DNA from: Candidatus Heimdallarchaeota archaeon
Lineage (GTDB): Archaea > Asgardarchaeota > Heimdallarchaeia > JABLTI01
NCBI GenBank assembly: GCA_019894765.1
Contig: JAGXNT010000038.1
Coordinates: forward strand, 1 to 22,351
Length of the DNA: 22,351 bases
Direction of reading: 5' to 3'
Shown here piece by piece: positions 15,929-22,351 of this stretch (the first letter of the stretch is position 1; the number at the start of each line of letters is the position of its first letter). The translations under genes and the position numbers were made by a program. The notes below the pieces were generated by a model. It saw only the letters and a program-made list of their open reading frames with translations, was not told where the DNA came from and did not search any database.

Positions 15929-16498
15929 GTGGTGAACGGTTTGACAAAGGAATATACAGGATATTTATTAGTGGGAAATGAGCATGAACGAATATATGAT
16001 ATTATCCAAAACGGTTTGCTGAGAGCAAGAAAGTACCTTTGGATAACCAGTGCAAAAACACTTGATTTTATGGTGAAAAACCCGAACACAAAAGAAGCAA
16101 TCCAAATTTCTCAAAGACTCTATCGCATGGCGAAACAAGGAATAGAACAAAGATTCATTCTAGCTCCTCGAGAAGAAACGAAAACTTATCAGAATTCCAA
16201 AACAGTTTACCAGAAATTAATAGGAACTGAGAATATCCAATTCAAATTTTGTTACGACATGCATATGAAGGTCATCATTGTTGATGGGACATGGGCTTAT
16301 TTTGGTTCTGCTAATTTAACCGGAGCAGGGATGGGTTCGCGAACTAAGAAAGGGAGAAATAATTTTGAAATTGGAACAATAACTGTTGATAGAGAAGCTA
16401 TTAGCGTAATTGAAAAACTTCTTTGGTTGATTTGGTCTGGTGATCAATGTCAAGGTTGTTATCAGAAACAGAAAGGATACTGTAAAGGGATAGAATGA
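15929..16498 (+). CDS. Phospholipase D-like protein with one HKD motif and a cysteine tail
   Basis: A 189-residue protein with a single HKD-type motif HMKVIIVDGTWAYFGSANLTGAG (H112, K114, D119), typical of PLD-superfamily nucleases and phosphodiesterases that need two motifs per active site. With only one here, a homodimer is expected. The tail WSGDQCQGCYQKQKGYCKG carries C174, C177 and C185, possibly a small metal-binding element. The substrate could be nucleic acid or lipid and cannot be decided. The start is GTG (a second GTG follows directly) with GAGGG about 7 bases upstream; no in-frame ATG is near. Copies of this gene's 3' end occur as remnants at 17887-17946 and perhaps 18845-18877, which indicates that paralogues once stood in this region. 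Confidence 0.82.
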   Translation: MVNGLTKEYTGYLLVGNEHERIYDIIQNGLLRARKYLWITSAKTLDFMVKNPNTKEAIQISQRLYRMAKQGIEQRFILAPREETKTYQNSKTVYQKLIGTENIQFKFCYDMHMKVIIVDGTWAYFGSANLTGAGMGSRTKKGRNNFEIGTITVDREAISVIEKLLWLIWSGDQCQGCYQKQKGYCKGIE

Positions 16499-16530
16499 AA
16501 ATATCAAATCCTATTAAGCAAATGATTCAC

Positions 16531-16587
16531 TTAGTTATCATCAGAATTTGATTCAGCTTTTCTCCTTGTTTCTTCTATAGTTTTGTC
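16531..16587 (-). pseudogene. Remnant of the 3' end of an Fe-S protein gene
   Basis: Read leftward this encodes DKTIEETRRKAESNSDDN and a stop, closely matching the C-terminus TTIEKARRKAETKSDVKN of the intact Fe-S protein at 19358-20491. At base level 39 of 43 positions match (16539-16581 against 19369-19411). Nothing upstream on that strand continues the homology, so only the tail survives. It lies about 35 bases after the PLD gene, convergent with it. Confidence 0.6.
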
Positions 16588-16680
16588 CAAGTGAAAACAA
16601 AGATTTTTTCCTCGCCATTGAGCTTACTAACACTAAGAAAGTAAAATAATAAGTTTTTTCTAGTGTATTTGACGGAATAT

Positions 16681-16699
16681 ATATTCAATTTATGAATAT
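16681..16699. repeat. AT-rich inverted repeat downstream of methyltransferase
   Basis: ATATTCA-ATTTA-TGAATAT, perfect 7-base arms, about 20 bases after the methyltransferase stop (leftward). It may end that transcript, but no T-run directly follows it on that strand. Confidence 0.3.
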
Positions 16700-16719
16700 T
16701 TAATTTGTTTGTGTAAATG

Positions 16720-17766
16720 CTATGACAATTGAATATGATACAAGAATCTTCTTTTTTGACCATTTAATAATCGAGGTAAATCAATTTCACATTCCTCAAT
16801 TCGATCATTGCATAAATCGATATTTCCTTCTGCTTGAAACTGTTTCTTGAGCTCATTAGCAATTATAAGTTGATTTTGTCTGATTTTAATCTCGTTATCG
16901 GTAAAATCCCATGTTCTAAATTCAAGATCATTCTTTTTCAGAACTTTAGCTAATCTAGTATTATCAGGATGTAAAATATCAGGATTGTCATTTTCTAAAG
17001 CGTACTGAAAAGTAAATATGCCCATTTGACCTTGAGGTGTTAAAATTGCTTTCAGTTGTTTAATTGTTTTATCAATATCAATTGAATAGTGCAAAGTAGC
17101 TATAGCAATTATTGTATCATAGGAATTGGATGATATAGCTAGATTATTTAGATCACCTATTTTATAATTCAATCGCTGTCGTTTTTCTTGAGTTCTCTTA
17201 TTTGCTAAATTGATTGCGTCATTTGCTACATCAATACCTAGAACACAAGCGTCAGTTACATCAGATATATACTCAGAAATTTTTCCGAGACCACAACCTA
17301 AATCTAAAACCTTATTCTTTGATGATAAATTGAGTATTTGAAGTAATTTATCTAATTGCACCATATCCATCATATTTGCTTGCGATAGATCCTTACCAAA
17401 TACTCGTTTGCAAAAAATAGAATGAGCGGTACTAGTAGCTATTCTAAGAAATTCACTGCTGAATCCATCACCTATTCTTTTTCCTCGAATGGTTATTGCA
17501 TTAGTTTTTCCAAAAGCAGTTAGAGAATAAATATTTTCAATTCTTTGAAGGAGTTCTTTTTTTATTAATAATTCAGAAATATCTTCAAGATTTAATTTTT
17601 CAGAATTTCCTTTTATCTTCCATTTATGAAGTTCTAATCCACGTTTGTGTATACTATCAAGTGTAGACGGTATTTCTTCATTTGTTTCAACTTTTTCAGG
17701 ATATAACTCTAAAGATAATAAAGCATCTAAAAATAAACTTTCTTCAACTGATATTTGAATCCGCAT
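16720..17766 (-). CDS. Class I SAM-dependent methyltransferase with N-terminal helical domain
   Basis: The Rossmann methyltransferase core begins with motif I VLDLGCGLGK at about residues 153-162, followed by VLGIDVANDAINLA (acidic end of strand 2), a motif near IGDLNNLAISSNSYDTIIAIATLHY, and LTPQGQMGIFTF. This is the class I S-adenosylmethionine fold. Residues 1-130 are a separate domain that looks like a winged-helix or dimerisation module (DISELLIKKELLQRIENIYSLTAFGK), a plan shared by O-methyltransferase-like proteins. The methyl acceptor is unknown. A TTG at 17784 is in frame, but the ATG at 17766 has GAGGAG 10 bases upstream and is preferred, giving 348 residues. It lies between remnants of the PLD and Fe-S genes, so it was probably brought in during the local rearrangement. 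Confidence 0.85.
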   Translation of the reverse strand: MRIQISVEESLFLDALLSLELYPEKVETNEEIPSTLDSIHKRGLELHKWKIKGNSEKLNLEDISELLIKKELLQRIENIYSLTAFGKTNAITIRGKRIGDGFSSEFLRIATSTAHSIFCKRVFGKDLSQANMMDMVQLDKLLQILNLSSKNKVLDLGCGLGKISEYISDVTDACVLGIDVANDAINLANKRTQEKRQRLNYKIGDLNNLAISSNSYDTIIAIATLHYSIDIDKTIKQLKAILTPQGQMGIFTFQYALENDNPDILHPDNTRLAKVLKKNDLEFRTWDFTDNEIKIRQNQLIIANELKKQFQAEGNIDLCNDRIEECEIDLPRLLNGQKRRFLYHIQLS

Positions 17767-17886
17767 TAACAATTTTCTCCTCAATCAGATTCTAATGAAT
17801 TATTTCTTCATTAATAATTTGATAAACTCGAGATAATACACTAGTTGACATTAAACTATCAAAATAGAAACTATATAGAAAATTGA

Positions 17887-17946
17887 TCTAGTGATCACTG
17901 TTAAGGTTGTTATCAGAAACAAAAAGGATATTGCAAGGGGATTTGA
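17887..17946 (+). pseudogene. Remnant of the 3' end of a second PLD-like gene
   Basis: In the PLD frame this reads SDHC, stop, GCYQKQKGYCKGI, stop, against SGDQCQGCYQKQKGYCKGIE in the intact gene. Over 55 bases (17887-17941 against 16436-16490) 48 match. Four of the seven differences are synonymous third positions, so the two copies diverged as functional genes before this one acquired a nonsense codon at 17902-17904 and lost its body. No upstream part of the gene is recognisable. Confidence 0.7.
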
Positions 17947-17965
17947 TTAAAGAATGAAACTTTAA

Positions 17966-18541
17966 TTACAACTCTTCTTTTATTTTCCTTAGCATTTTTT
18001 CAGAACCAAAGGTCACCGATAGTTCTTCTAGAAGAGACCAATCCAGTATATCAGATGATCGCAAAAGAATACTTCTAACGTCATCCAAATCCTTCTCTGA
18101 CTGAAATCCTAGTAAAAGCTTGACTACAATTAATGATTCAGGTGATGAAATCCAAAAATCTTTACCTGATCCAAATAGATCAACTTTTTTACGAAGATTG
18201 TACGTTGAATAATCCAATTTTGTTCTGATTTGTTTTAAATCTAATCGCAGTAAAGGACTTTTCAAATCAAAAACAGTAATATGAGAATGTTCTTCTAAAC
18301 CTTGAATTAATTCATCTTTGGTTATTGATAAATGATTACTTTGAAGACAGTGAATAAAAGTAGCTATTTTCTTCTCTTCTGAGCTTTCAAGCATTAGCAT
18401 AAAATCTAAGTCTTCAGTTGAACGAATTGCCCCATACACACCTATAGTAGCACCACCTACTAGTACGTAATCAACAGAGCTTTTATCCAGACATGTCACA
18501 GCTATTTCTGCTAGTTCTTGAAAACGTCTATATTCAGTCAT
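17966..18541 (-). CDS. Nucleotidyltransferase-fold protein (AbiEii/MNT-like)
   Basis: A 191-residue protein with the nucleotidyltransferase signature VLVGGATIGVYGAIRSTEDLDFML: G29-G30, then the two catalytic acids D44 and D46, with a possible third acid near D101 (LLRLDLKQIR). The C-terminal half is helical with a conserved-looking SPESLIVVKLLLGFQSEKDLDDVRSIL region, seen in proteins related to AbiEii and to DUF6036-type nucleotidyltransferases. Such enzymes transfer NMP to RNA or protein and are commonly toxin or antitoxin components; the exact role here is inference. GGAG lies 8 bases before the ATG. The upstream 73-residue gene overlaps by 8 bases, so the two are translationally coupled. 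Confidence 0.82.
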   Translation of the reverse strand: MTEYRRFQELAEIAVTCLDKSSVDYVLVGGATIGVYGAIRSTEDLDFMLMLESSEEKKIATFIHCLQSNHLSITKDELIQGLEEHSHITVFDLKSPLLRLDLKQIRTKLDYSTYNLRKKVDLFGSGKDFWISSPESLIVVKLLLGFQSEKDLDDVRSILLRSSDILDWSLLEELSVTFGSEKMLRKIKEEL

Positions 18542-18749
18542 TGTATTCTCTCCTTCGTTTCTTATAATGAGTTTCTTTATGACCTATTTGAATTAATTCT
18601 TCAAAAGTAGCATCAGGATGTTTTCTCCGAAGAGATTCATAATAAGTTTGAACCAAATCGTCTATCAAGCTAGCTTGGAGTATCATAGATTCACTTATGG
18701 ACAAACCTTTCAATTTTGATATGCGTTTTTTTAAGGAGATACTCACCAT
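18534..18749 (-). CDS. Small partner protein of the nucleotidyltransferase
   Basis: A protein of about 71 residues, basic at its C-terminus (HYKKRRREYND), with a helical middle SESMILQASLIDDLVQTYYESLRRKHPDATFEELIQIG. I do not recognise a named family, but small helical proteins encoded immediately upstream of AbiEii/MNT-type nucleotidyltransferases are common in archaeal toxin-antitoxin-like pairs. The in-frame GTG at 18755 is possible; the ATG at 18749 with AGGT 6 bases upstream is preferred. Its 3' end overlaps the nucleotidyltransferase start by 8 bases, implying coupled expression from the TATA box at 18791-18800. Confidence 0.7.
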   Translation of the reverse strand: MVSISLKKRISKLKGLSISESMILQASLIDDLVQTYYESLRRKHPDATFEELIQIGHKETHYKKRRREYND

Positions 18750-18790
18750 TTGCACTACCTAGATATCTATTACTATCTTACGATTTGGTT

Positions 18791-18800
18791 ATATAAAATT
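18791..18800 (-). promoter_or_regulatory. TATA box for the nucleotidyltransferase pair
   Basis: On the minus strand this reads AATTTTATAT followed by AACC, a good archaeal TATA element. Transcription would begin near 18768, about 19 bases before the ATG of the small partner gene. Confidence 0.45.
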
Positions 18801-18844
18801 ATAACTACTTACAGTTTTTGTTACTTTCCTTAGTCTTATGTTAA

Positions 18845-18877
18845 CAGAAAGGATATCATAAAGAAATAGAATTGTAG
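18845..18877 (+). pseudogene. Possible third PLD-tail remnant (weak)
   Basis: In frame it reads QKGYHKEIEL and a stop, against QKGYCKGIE and a stop in the intact PLD gene; 22 of the first 27 bases match. Like the better remnant, it lies shortly before the 3' end of a leftward gene. It is too short to be sure. Confidence 0.3.
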
Positions 18878-18900
18878 TTTGTTTATAAAAAATCAAGTCT

Positions 18901-19230
18901 TTACTCCCAAGGAAGCTTTGTTTGCAGGATATAAGCAAAGATTCGCAAAGCAGCATCTCTAGAGACACTTTTTTGATTTATGGTTGCTTCTTTGTAAAGC
19001 TTGTTTAATTTGCTAGTAGGCAGAAGAGAGTCTTTTTTTTCCTCAATAAAACCAGCTTTTGATAAACGATCTATACCATAAAGAAGTTCATCATCAGTAA
19101 AAATCGCTTGATTTATGAAATCACCTGCATAAACAATTTTGTAGAGATTCTTGTACTTAGTCAAATGTTCAGGGAAAACCATCTTTTTATATACTTTACG
19201 AACGTCTTGATCAGCCATCTTTTGTGCCAA
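18901..19230 (-). CDS. Small hypothetical protein with damaged or non-standard start
   Basis: A 109-residue product from a TTG at 19230. It has a helical, winged-helix-like segment (TDDELLYGIDRLSKAGFIEEKKDSLLPTSKLNKLYKEA). I do not recognise the family. The reading frame continues upstream with coding-like sequence (ENYDWTSVWVLASIYLAQ) to 19302, but no ATG, GTG or TTG occurs there. An in-frame TGA at 19303-19305 separates it from an ATG at 19327-19329. Either the gene lost its start through a nonsense mutation or it initiates at an unusual codon. It is one of several disturbed loci between the PLD and Fe-S genes, so it may be decaying. Confidence 0.55.
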   Translation of the reverse strand: MAQKMADQDVRKVYKKMVFPEHLTKYKNLYKIVYAGDFINQAIFTDDELLYGIDRLSKAGFIEEKKDSLLPTSKLNKLYKEATINQKSVSRDAALRIFAYILQTKLPWE

Positions 19231-19357
19231 GTAAATAGAAGCAAGTACCCAAACACTAGTCCAATCATAATTCTCTTCTTCAGATGTAAAGGTTCTTATT
19301 CCTCAAATTGTTGAATATTTTACCCACATTTAGCACTTTCGATGACACACTTAAAAA

Positions 19358-20491
19358 TCAGTTTTTTACATCAGATTTTGTTTCAGCTTTTCTCCTTGCT
19401 TTTTCTATAGTCGTAAATAAATCAATAGAAGTTAACGGAGGAATTCCTAGATTCTCTTTGGAAACAAGGGATATTGCTTCCTCAGGACAACCAATAATAC
19501 AGTTACCGCACCCAATACATCTCTTTTGTTCTATGACAGCAAAATCATTAAGTGTAATAGCTTCCATTTGACATCTATCAACACAATTACCACAACCACT
19601 ACATAACTCCTCATCAATAACTGCTTGATAATTACTTGAAGTGTAATCAGCGGGATTTGGCAGTTGTTTTAAGCCAACTAATCCTGCACAACAACAAGCA
19701 CAGCAACTACAAACAAATATCATTTCTTGCGAATTACTTAGTTGGAAAATTAGTCCTTCCTCTTCGTTCTTTTTTAAGTAGTGAAGAGCTTCTTCTTTAG
19801 GTATTTCGCGACCATATCCTTGGTCAATATATAATTGAGCCATATCTCCAACAGCCATACAAACTTCTCGACGGTCAGTAACTTGACAGGGTTCATTTAG
19901 AAGATCTTTTGATTGTCGACATACGCAGTTGATTTTTGAAAAGGGACCAACTGATTGTTCAAAAAGAACTTTTATGTCATCATACTTGGCAATAGGATTT
20001 TCATGTTCGATTTTTATCCCAACAGGTATGGTTCGAAGCTGACGTACTCTAATATCGTTATTTGCAGGATACCAAGCTTCGTCTAAATATTGATCAAGGT
20101 CTTCTTGAAATTCTTTAGTTAATTTATCCACTTGAAATTCATATAATCCAACGATGAGTAAAGCATTTGCATAAATTTTCTTACCATTTCTTGTGCTACC
20201 CATAATAGCACCTTTCCTAGCCATATTGCCTAGGTGTTCTTCTACTTCATCTTTTGAGTATCCCAAATGTTTTACACGATTAAAAATCTCATCTAATATT
20301 TCATAGGTATCAAATGATCCAACATGACCACATTTGATAACTGAAGCAATATCAGCTTCTTCTGGAGTAAATAATCTCTTTAGTAATCGAATTTCTACCC
20401 CTGATTCTGTTGCGGGAAATCGCAAAGGAAAACTATTAAAATGCTCTTGCAATCGTCTATAAACTTCTAAAGTCAAACCAACCACCAACAA
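19358..20491 (-). CDS. Multi-cluster Fe-S protein with two C-terminal [4Fe-4S] ferredoxin motifs
   Basis: A 377-residue iron-sulfur protein. Residues 1-130 look like a helical or winged-helix domain (LFTPEEADIASVI, YSKDEVEEHLGNMARKGAIM). Next come C189, C191, C202 and C211, then a striking CSCCACCC block at 261-268, then two ferredoxin motifs: C297/C300/C303/C307 and C325/C328/C331/C335 followed by Pro. The last two bind [4Fe-4S] clusters by family rule; the middle cysteines may bind another cluster or metal. It is likely a cytoplasmic electron-transfer protein; its partner is unknown. No ATG is available. The TTG at 20491 gives the longest product, but GGTGG 5 bases before a TTG at 20476 (TLEVYRRL) supports a start there. 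A tail remnant of a second copy is at 16531-16587. Confidence 0.85.
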   Translation of the reverse strand: MLVVGLTLEVYRRLQEHFNSFPLRFPATESGVEIRLLKRLFTPEEADIASVIKCGHVGSFDTYEILDEIFNRVKHLGYSKDEVEEHLGNMARKGAIMGSTRNGKKIYANALLIVGLYEFQVDKLTKEFQEDLDQYLDEAWYPANNDIRVRQLRTIPVGIKIEHENPIAKYDDIKVLFEQSVGPFSKINCVCRQSKDLLNEPCQVTDRREVCMAVGDMAQLYIDQGYGREIPKEEALHYLKKNEEEGLIFQLSNSQEMIFVCSCCACCCAGLVGLKQLPNPADYTSSNYQAVIDEELCSGCGNCVDRCQMEAITLNDFAVIEQKRCIGCGNCIIGCPEEAISLVSKENLGIPPLTSIDLFTTIEKARRKAETKSDVKN

Positions 20492-20705
20492 AAATAAGTT
20501 ATAAGTGTTTATTAGTTTAAAAAATATTTCTTAAAGATTTTCAGATAAGGAGGGGGATAAAAAAACAATTCAAAAAACTAGACTTCTAAAAAAACATTTT
20601 ATAATAACAAAAAATCTTTATAAGGAATGAAACGACTACGTTAGGCACCTTTATTTTTGAAATTTTCTATTAGGGAAATTAACTAAATCTAATGGGTGAG
20701 GTTGA
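20492..20705. promoter_or_regulatory. Divergent intergenic region with promoter for the FG-GAP gene
   Basis: A 214-base AT-rich gap. CTTTATAAG at 20616-20624 is a strong archaeal TATA candidate for the rightward gene, placing the transcript start near 20645 and a leader of about 60 bases. GGTGAGG ends 4 bases before the ATG at 20706. For the leftward Fe-S gene several A/T-rich candidates occur around 20515-20535. No RNA gene was recognised. Confidence 0.45.
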
Positions 20706-22351
20706 ATGAATATAAAAACTAAGGTTGTTATAGTTGGGTTATTACTAAATCTATTTTGTAGTAGTTTGTGTATGAGTATTGGCAAAAGCATTATTGTAAG
20801 CAATAAAGAGACATCCACTAGCACTGAATATGTAAGTGATAAAGTGGTTGAAGAACCTATAATTCTTGACGGAACAATAACTGATTATTATGCGAATGGT
20901 GAAGCCGTGAATAGGGGGAGTAGCACAAATCCACTTCCTGCTGAAATAAGTACTAATTCGCTTCCACTCACAAAAAATGACTCTCTGTTAATAAAATTGG
21001 AGGAAATAGCTGCTCTTCCAAACGAACCAGACCAAGGGTGGGTTTATGATGATGTAGGGGAGAATTTCTCTGCAGTTAATGACCTTTTTAGCGAACATCA
21101 ACTCTATGATAACTTATGGGGAGATCGTATTATTATTTTTAATAATCAATTACATTTGGGTTTTGGGGGATTTACAAGTGATATAGCTACAGGTGATGTT
21201 GATGGAGATGGTCTAGACGAAGTGATAGTTGCTACAGATGATGATTATCTTGAAATTTATGATGACGCAAACAATAATTACTCTAAGCGATCAATTCTAT
21301 TTGAAAATCTTCCAGAACCAGTCTATGAAGAAGGTGGTTACGACCCTTCAGCCTGGAAAATTGACTTTTTGAAAACTATAGCTGTGGGTGATGTGGATGG
21401 GGATGGCATAGATGAAATTGCTATTGCACGTTCTTTCCTAGGTGGAAGAATTGAACATCCCTTTGGCCTCTTTTTAGATTTATCTGATGCATCGATAACA
21501 ATTTATTTTTGGGTCTTTGATGTAGTAGAATGGGATTTTATTGGATCAGGTATTGAAGTTATTACAGCAAAATTCTCAGCTGATAGTGCTCTTTCAATGG
21601 AACCAGAAGTTGCTTTGGGTGATGTGGATGGGGATGGATTAGATGAAATTATTATAGGATACTGTTTTGGTGGACCTTTAACGGCGAAAGTAAGTGATAT
21701 TCATATTTTTGATGATTTTAACCATGGATTTGCTTGGATTTGGGATGATATTCTTGAATTTGATTGCCAATATCCTAAAAATGAATTTAGTGGGATTCTC
21801 CAAGAAATTGACATAGTCTGTGGCGATTTTGATGGGGATAAAAAAGATGAGATAGCATTTGCTGCTACTCCCTATGATGGTTATAGGTGCGAAGCTGATT
21901 TGCTTATAATTGATGATTCTCTTATGGGTATAGTTGGTCAATATGGTGAAGTAGCAGAGTTGAAAATTGGAGGTTCAGATATTATTTGGAATGAATGGCA
22001 ACAACGATTACCAATTGCATGTGGTGATATAGATGGTGACGGTAAAGACGAGATAGGACTAACGAGATCATTTATGACGGATCGGCAAACAAGGGTACTG
22101 CACATCTACGAATTTTCCCAAGGTAATTATACTCTAAGAAACTATTTTAACTCTTCTGATTGGGATTTTATTGATTGCATTTTTACAATGGGAGATGTGG
22201 ATTGCGATGGGTTGGCTGAACTGGCTTTTTCAGGACGACATGGCAACTATGTTGTTGATGATGCAAATGCAGGATTTACTCTTATCATGAATAAATCAGA
22301 TGGAAACTTAGGATTACTTGCTTGCGGCGATTTTGATGGTGATGGTATGCG
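20706..22351 (+). CDS. Secreted FG-GAP/VCBS (integrin-like) beta-propeller protein, 3' partial
   Basis: An uninterrupted frame from ATG 20706 to the window edge (548 codons so far). The N-terminus MNIKTKVVIVGLLLNLFCSS has a basic start and hydrophobic core and is a clear signal peptide. A Ser/Asn/Glu-rich spacer follows to about residue 150. Seven Ca-binding-type repeats then follow, starting at residues 163 (GDVDGDGLDEVIV), 228 (GDVDGDGIDEIAIA), 305 (GDVDGDGLDEIIIG), 373 (GDFDGDKKDEIAF), 440 (GDIDGDGKDEIGL), 496 (GDVDCDGLAELAF) and 541 (GDFDGDGM, cut by the edge). Spacing is 45-77 residues. These DxDxDG repeats form blades of integrin-alpha-like propellers. An extracellular adhesion or binding role is expected from the family, and a C-terminal anchor may lie beyond the window. 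Confidence 0.9.
   Translation, partial: MNIKTKVVIVGLLLNLFCSSLCMSIGKSIIVSNKETSTSTEYVSDKVVEEPIILDGTITDYYANGEAVNRGSSTNPLPAEISTNSLPLTKNDSLLIKLEEIAALPNEPDQGWVYDDVGENFSAVNDLFSEHQLYDNLWGDRIIIFNNQLHLGFGGFTSDIATGDVDGDGLDEVIVATDDDYLEIYDDANNNYSKRSILFENLPEPVYEEGGYDPSAWKIDFLKTIAVGDVDGDGIDEIAIARSFLGGRIEHPFGLFLDLSDASITIYFWVFDVVEWDFIGSGIEVITAKFSADSALSMEPEVALGDVDGDGLDEIIIGYCFGGPLTAKVSDIHIFDDFNHGFAWIWDDILEFDCQYPKNEFSGILQEIDIVCGDFDGDKKDEIAFAATPYDGYRCEADLLIIDDSLMGIVGQYGEVAELKIGGSDIIWNEWQQRLPIACGDIDGDGKDEIGLTRSFMTDRQTRVLHIYEFSQGNYTLRNYFNSSDWDFIDCIFTMGDVDCDGLAELAFSGRHGNYVVDDANAGFTLIMNKSDGNLGLLACGDFDGDGM

Noticed and set aside
16673..16686. GAATATATATTC palindrome as an operator
   Set aside because: Low-complexity AT sequence downstream of a gene; palindromes of this kind arise often in such composition.
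16575..16763. 62-residue leftward frame
   Set aside because: It crosses the methyltransferase stop and the Fe-S tail remnant in the wrong frame and has no coding character.
16436..19420. Repeated gene tails as a CRISPR-like or integron-like array
   Set aside because: Copies are few, unevenly spaced and of different genes, and the PLD copies differ mainly at synonymous sites, which fits decayed paralogues better than recombination sites.
21678..21941. Leftward frame of 87 residues
   Set aside because: It is antisense to the FG-GAP repeats, whose own frame is continuous and strongly family-like.

Overview
This is an AT-rich prokaryotic window that reads as archaeal, most likely from an uncultivated Asgard-type archaeon. 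The domain-level call is fairly safe and the phylum is inference. The signs are TATA-like boxes (TTTAAATA, CTTTATAAG, TTTTATAT) placed about 25 bases before short or near-absent leaders, T-run 3' ends, frequent TTG and GTG starts behind GGTG/GAGG ribosome-binding motifs, and a gene set of TPR, multi-cluster Fe-S, anchored amidohydrolase, M1-like peptidase and FG-GAP proteins. I saw no tRNA, rRNA, CRISPR array, transposase or integrase.

Layout. Bases 1-8190 hold a TPR protein already open at the left edge, an aldo/keto reductase with a C-terminal ferredoxin-like domain, a membrane-tethered YtcJ-type amidohydrolase, an alpha/beta-hydrolase-fold protein followed by an M1-like metallopeptidase, and an MFS transporter. 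Two convergent gene pairs here are separated by only 7 bases each. Bases 8398-11792 hold a large acidic protein of repeated beta-sandwich-like segments, a 4-oxalocrotonate tautomerase homologue and a half-length acyltransferase-3 gene. The tautomerase gene is bracketed by two nearly identical hairpin plus T-run elements.

Bases 11941-15837 hold a small membrane protein, a DUF1684 protein, a BAHD-like acyltransferase (unexpected in an archaeon), a TetR-family repressor and a divergent alpha/beta hydrolase. The repressor and the hydrolase share a promoter whose TATA box sits between two inverted-repeat operators, a readable regulatory switch.

Bases 15929-20491 look like a rearranged accessory patch: a PLD-like protein with a cysteine tail, a methyltransferase, a nucleotidyltransferase with a small partner (toxin-antitoxin-like), a small gene with a damaged start, and a multi-cluster Fe-S protein. 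Scattered among them are orphan copies of the 3' ends of the PLD gene and the Fe-S gene. These are best explained by an old duplication of a convergent PLD/Fe-S pair whose middle was lost and filled by other genes.

Bases 20706-22351 are a secreted FG-GAP/integrin-like beta-propeller gene with seven calcium-binding-type repeats, still open at the right edge. No single multi-gene pathway covers the window. The clearest functional units are the TetR switch, the nucleotidyltransferase pair and the hydrolase/peptidase pair.
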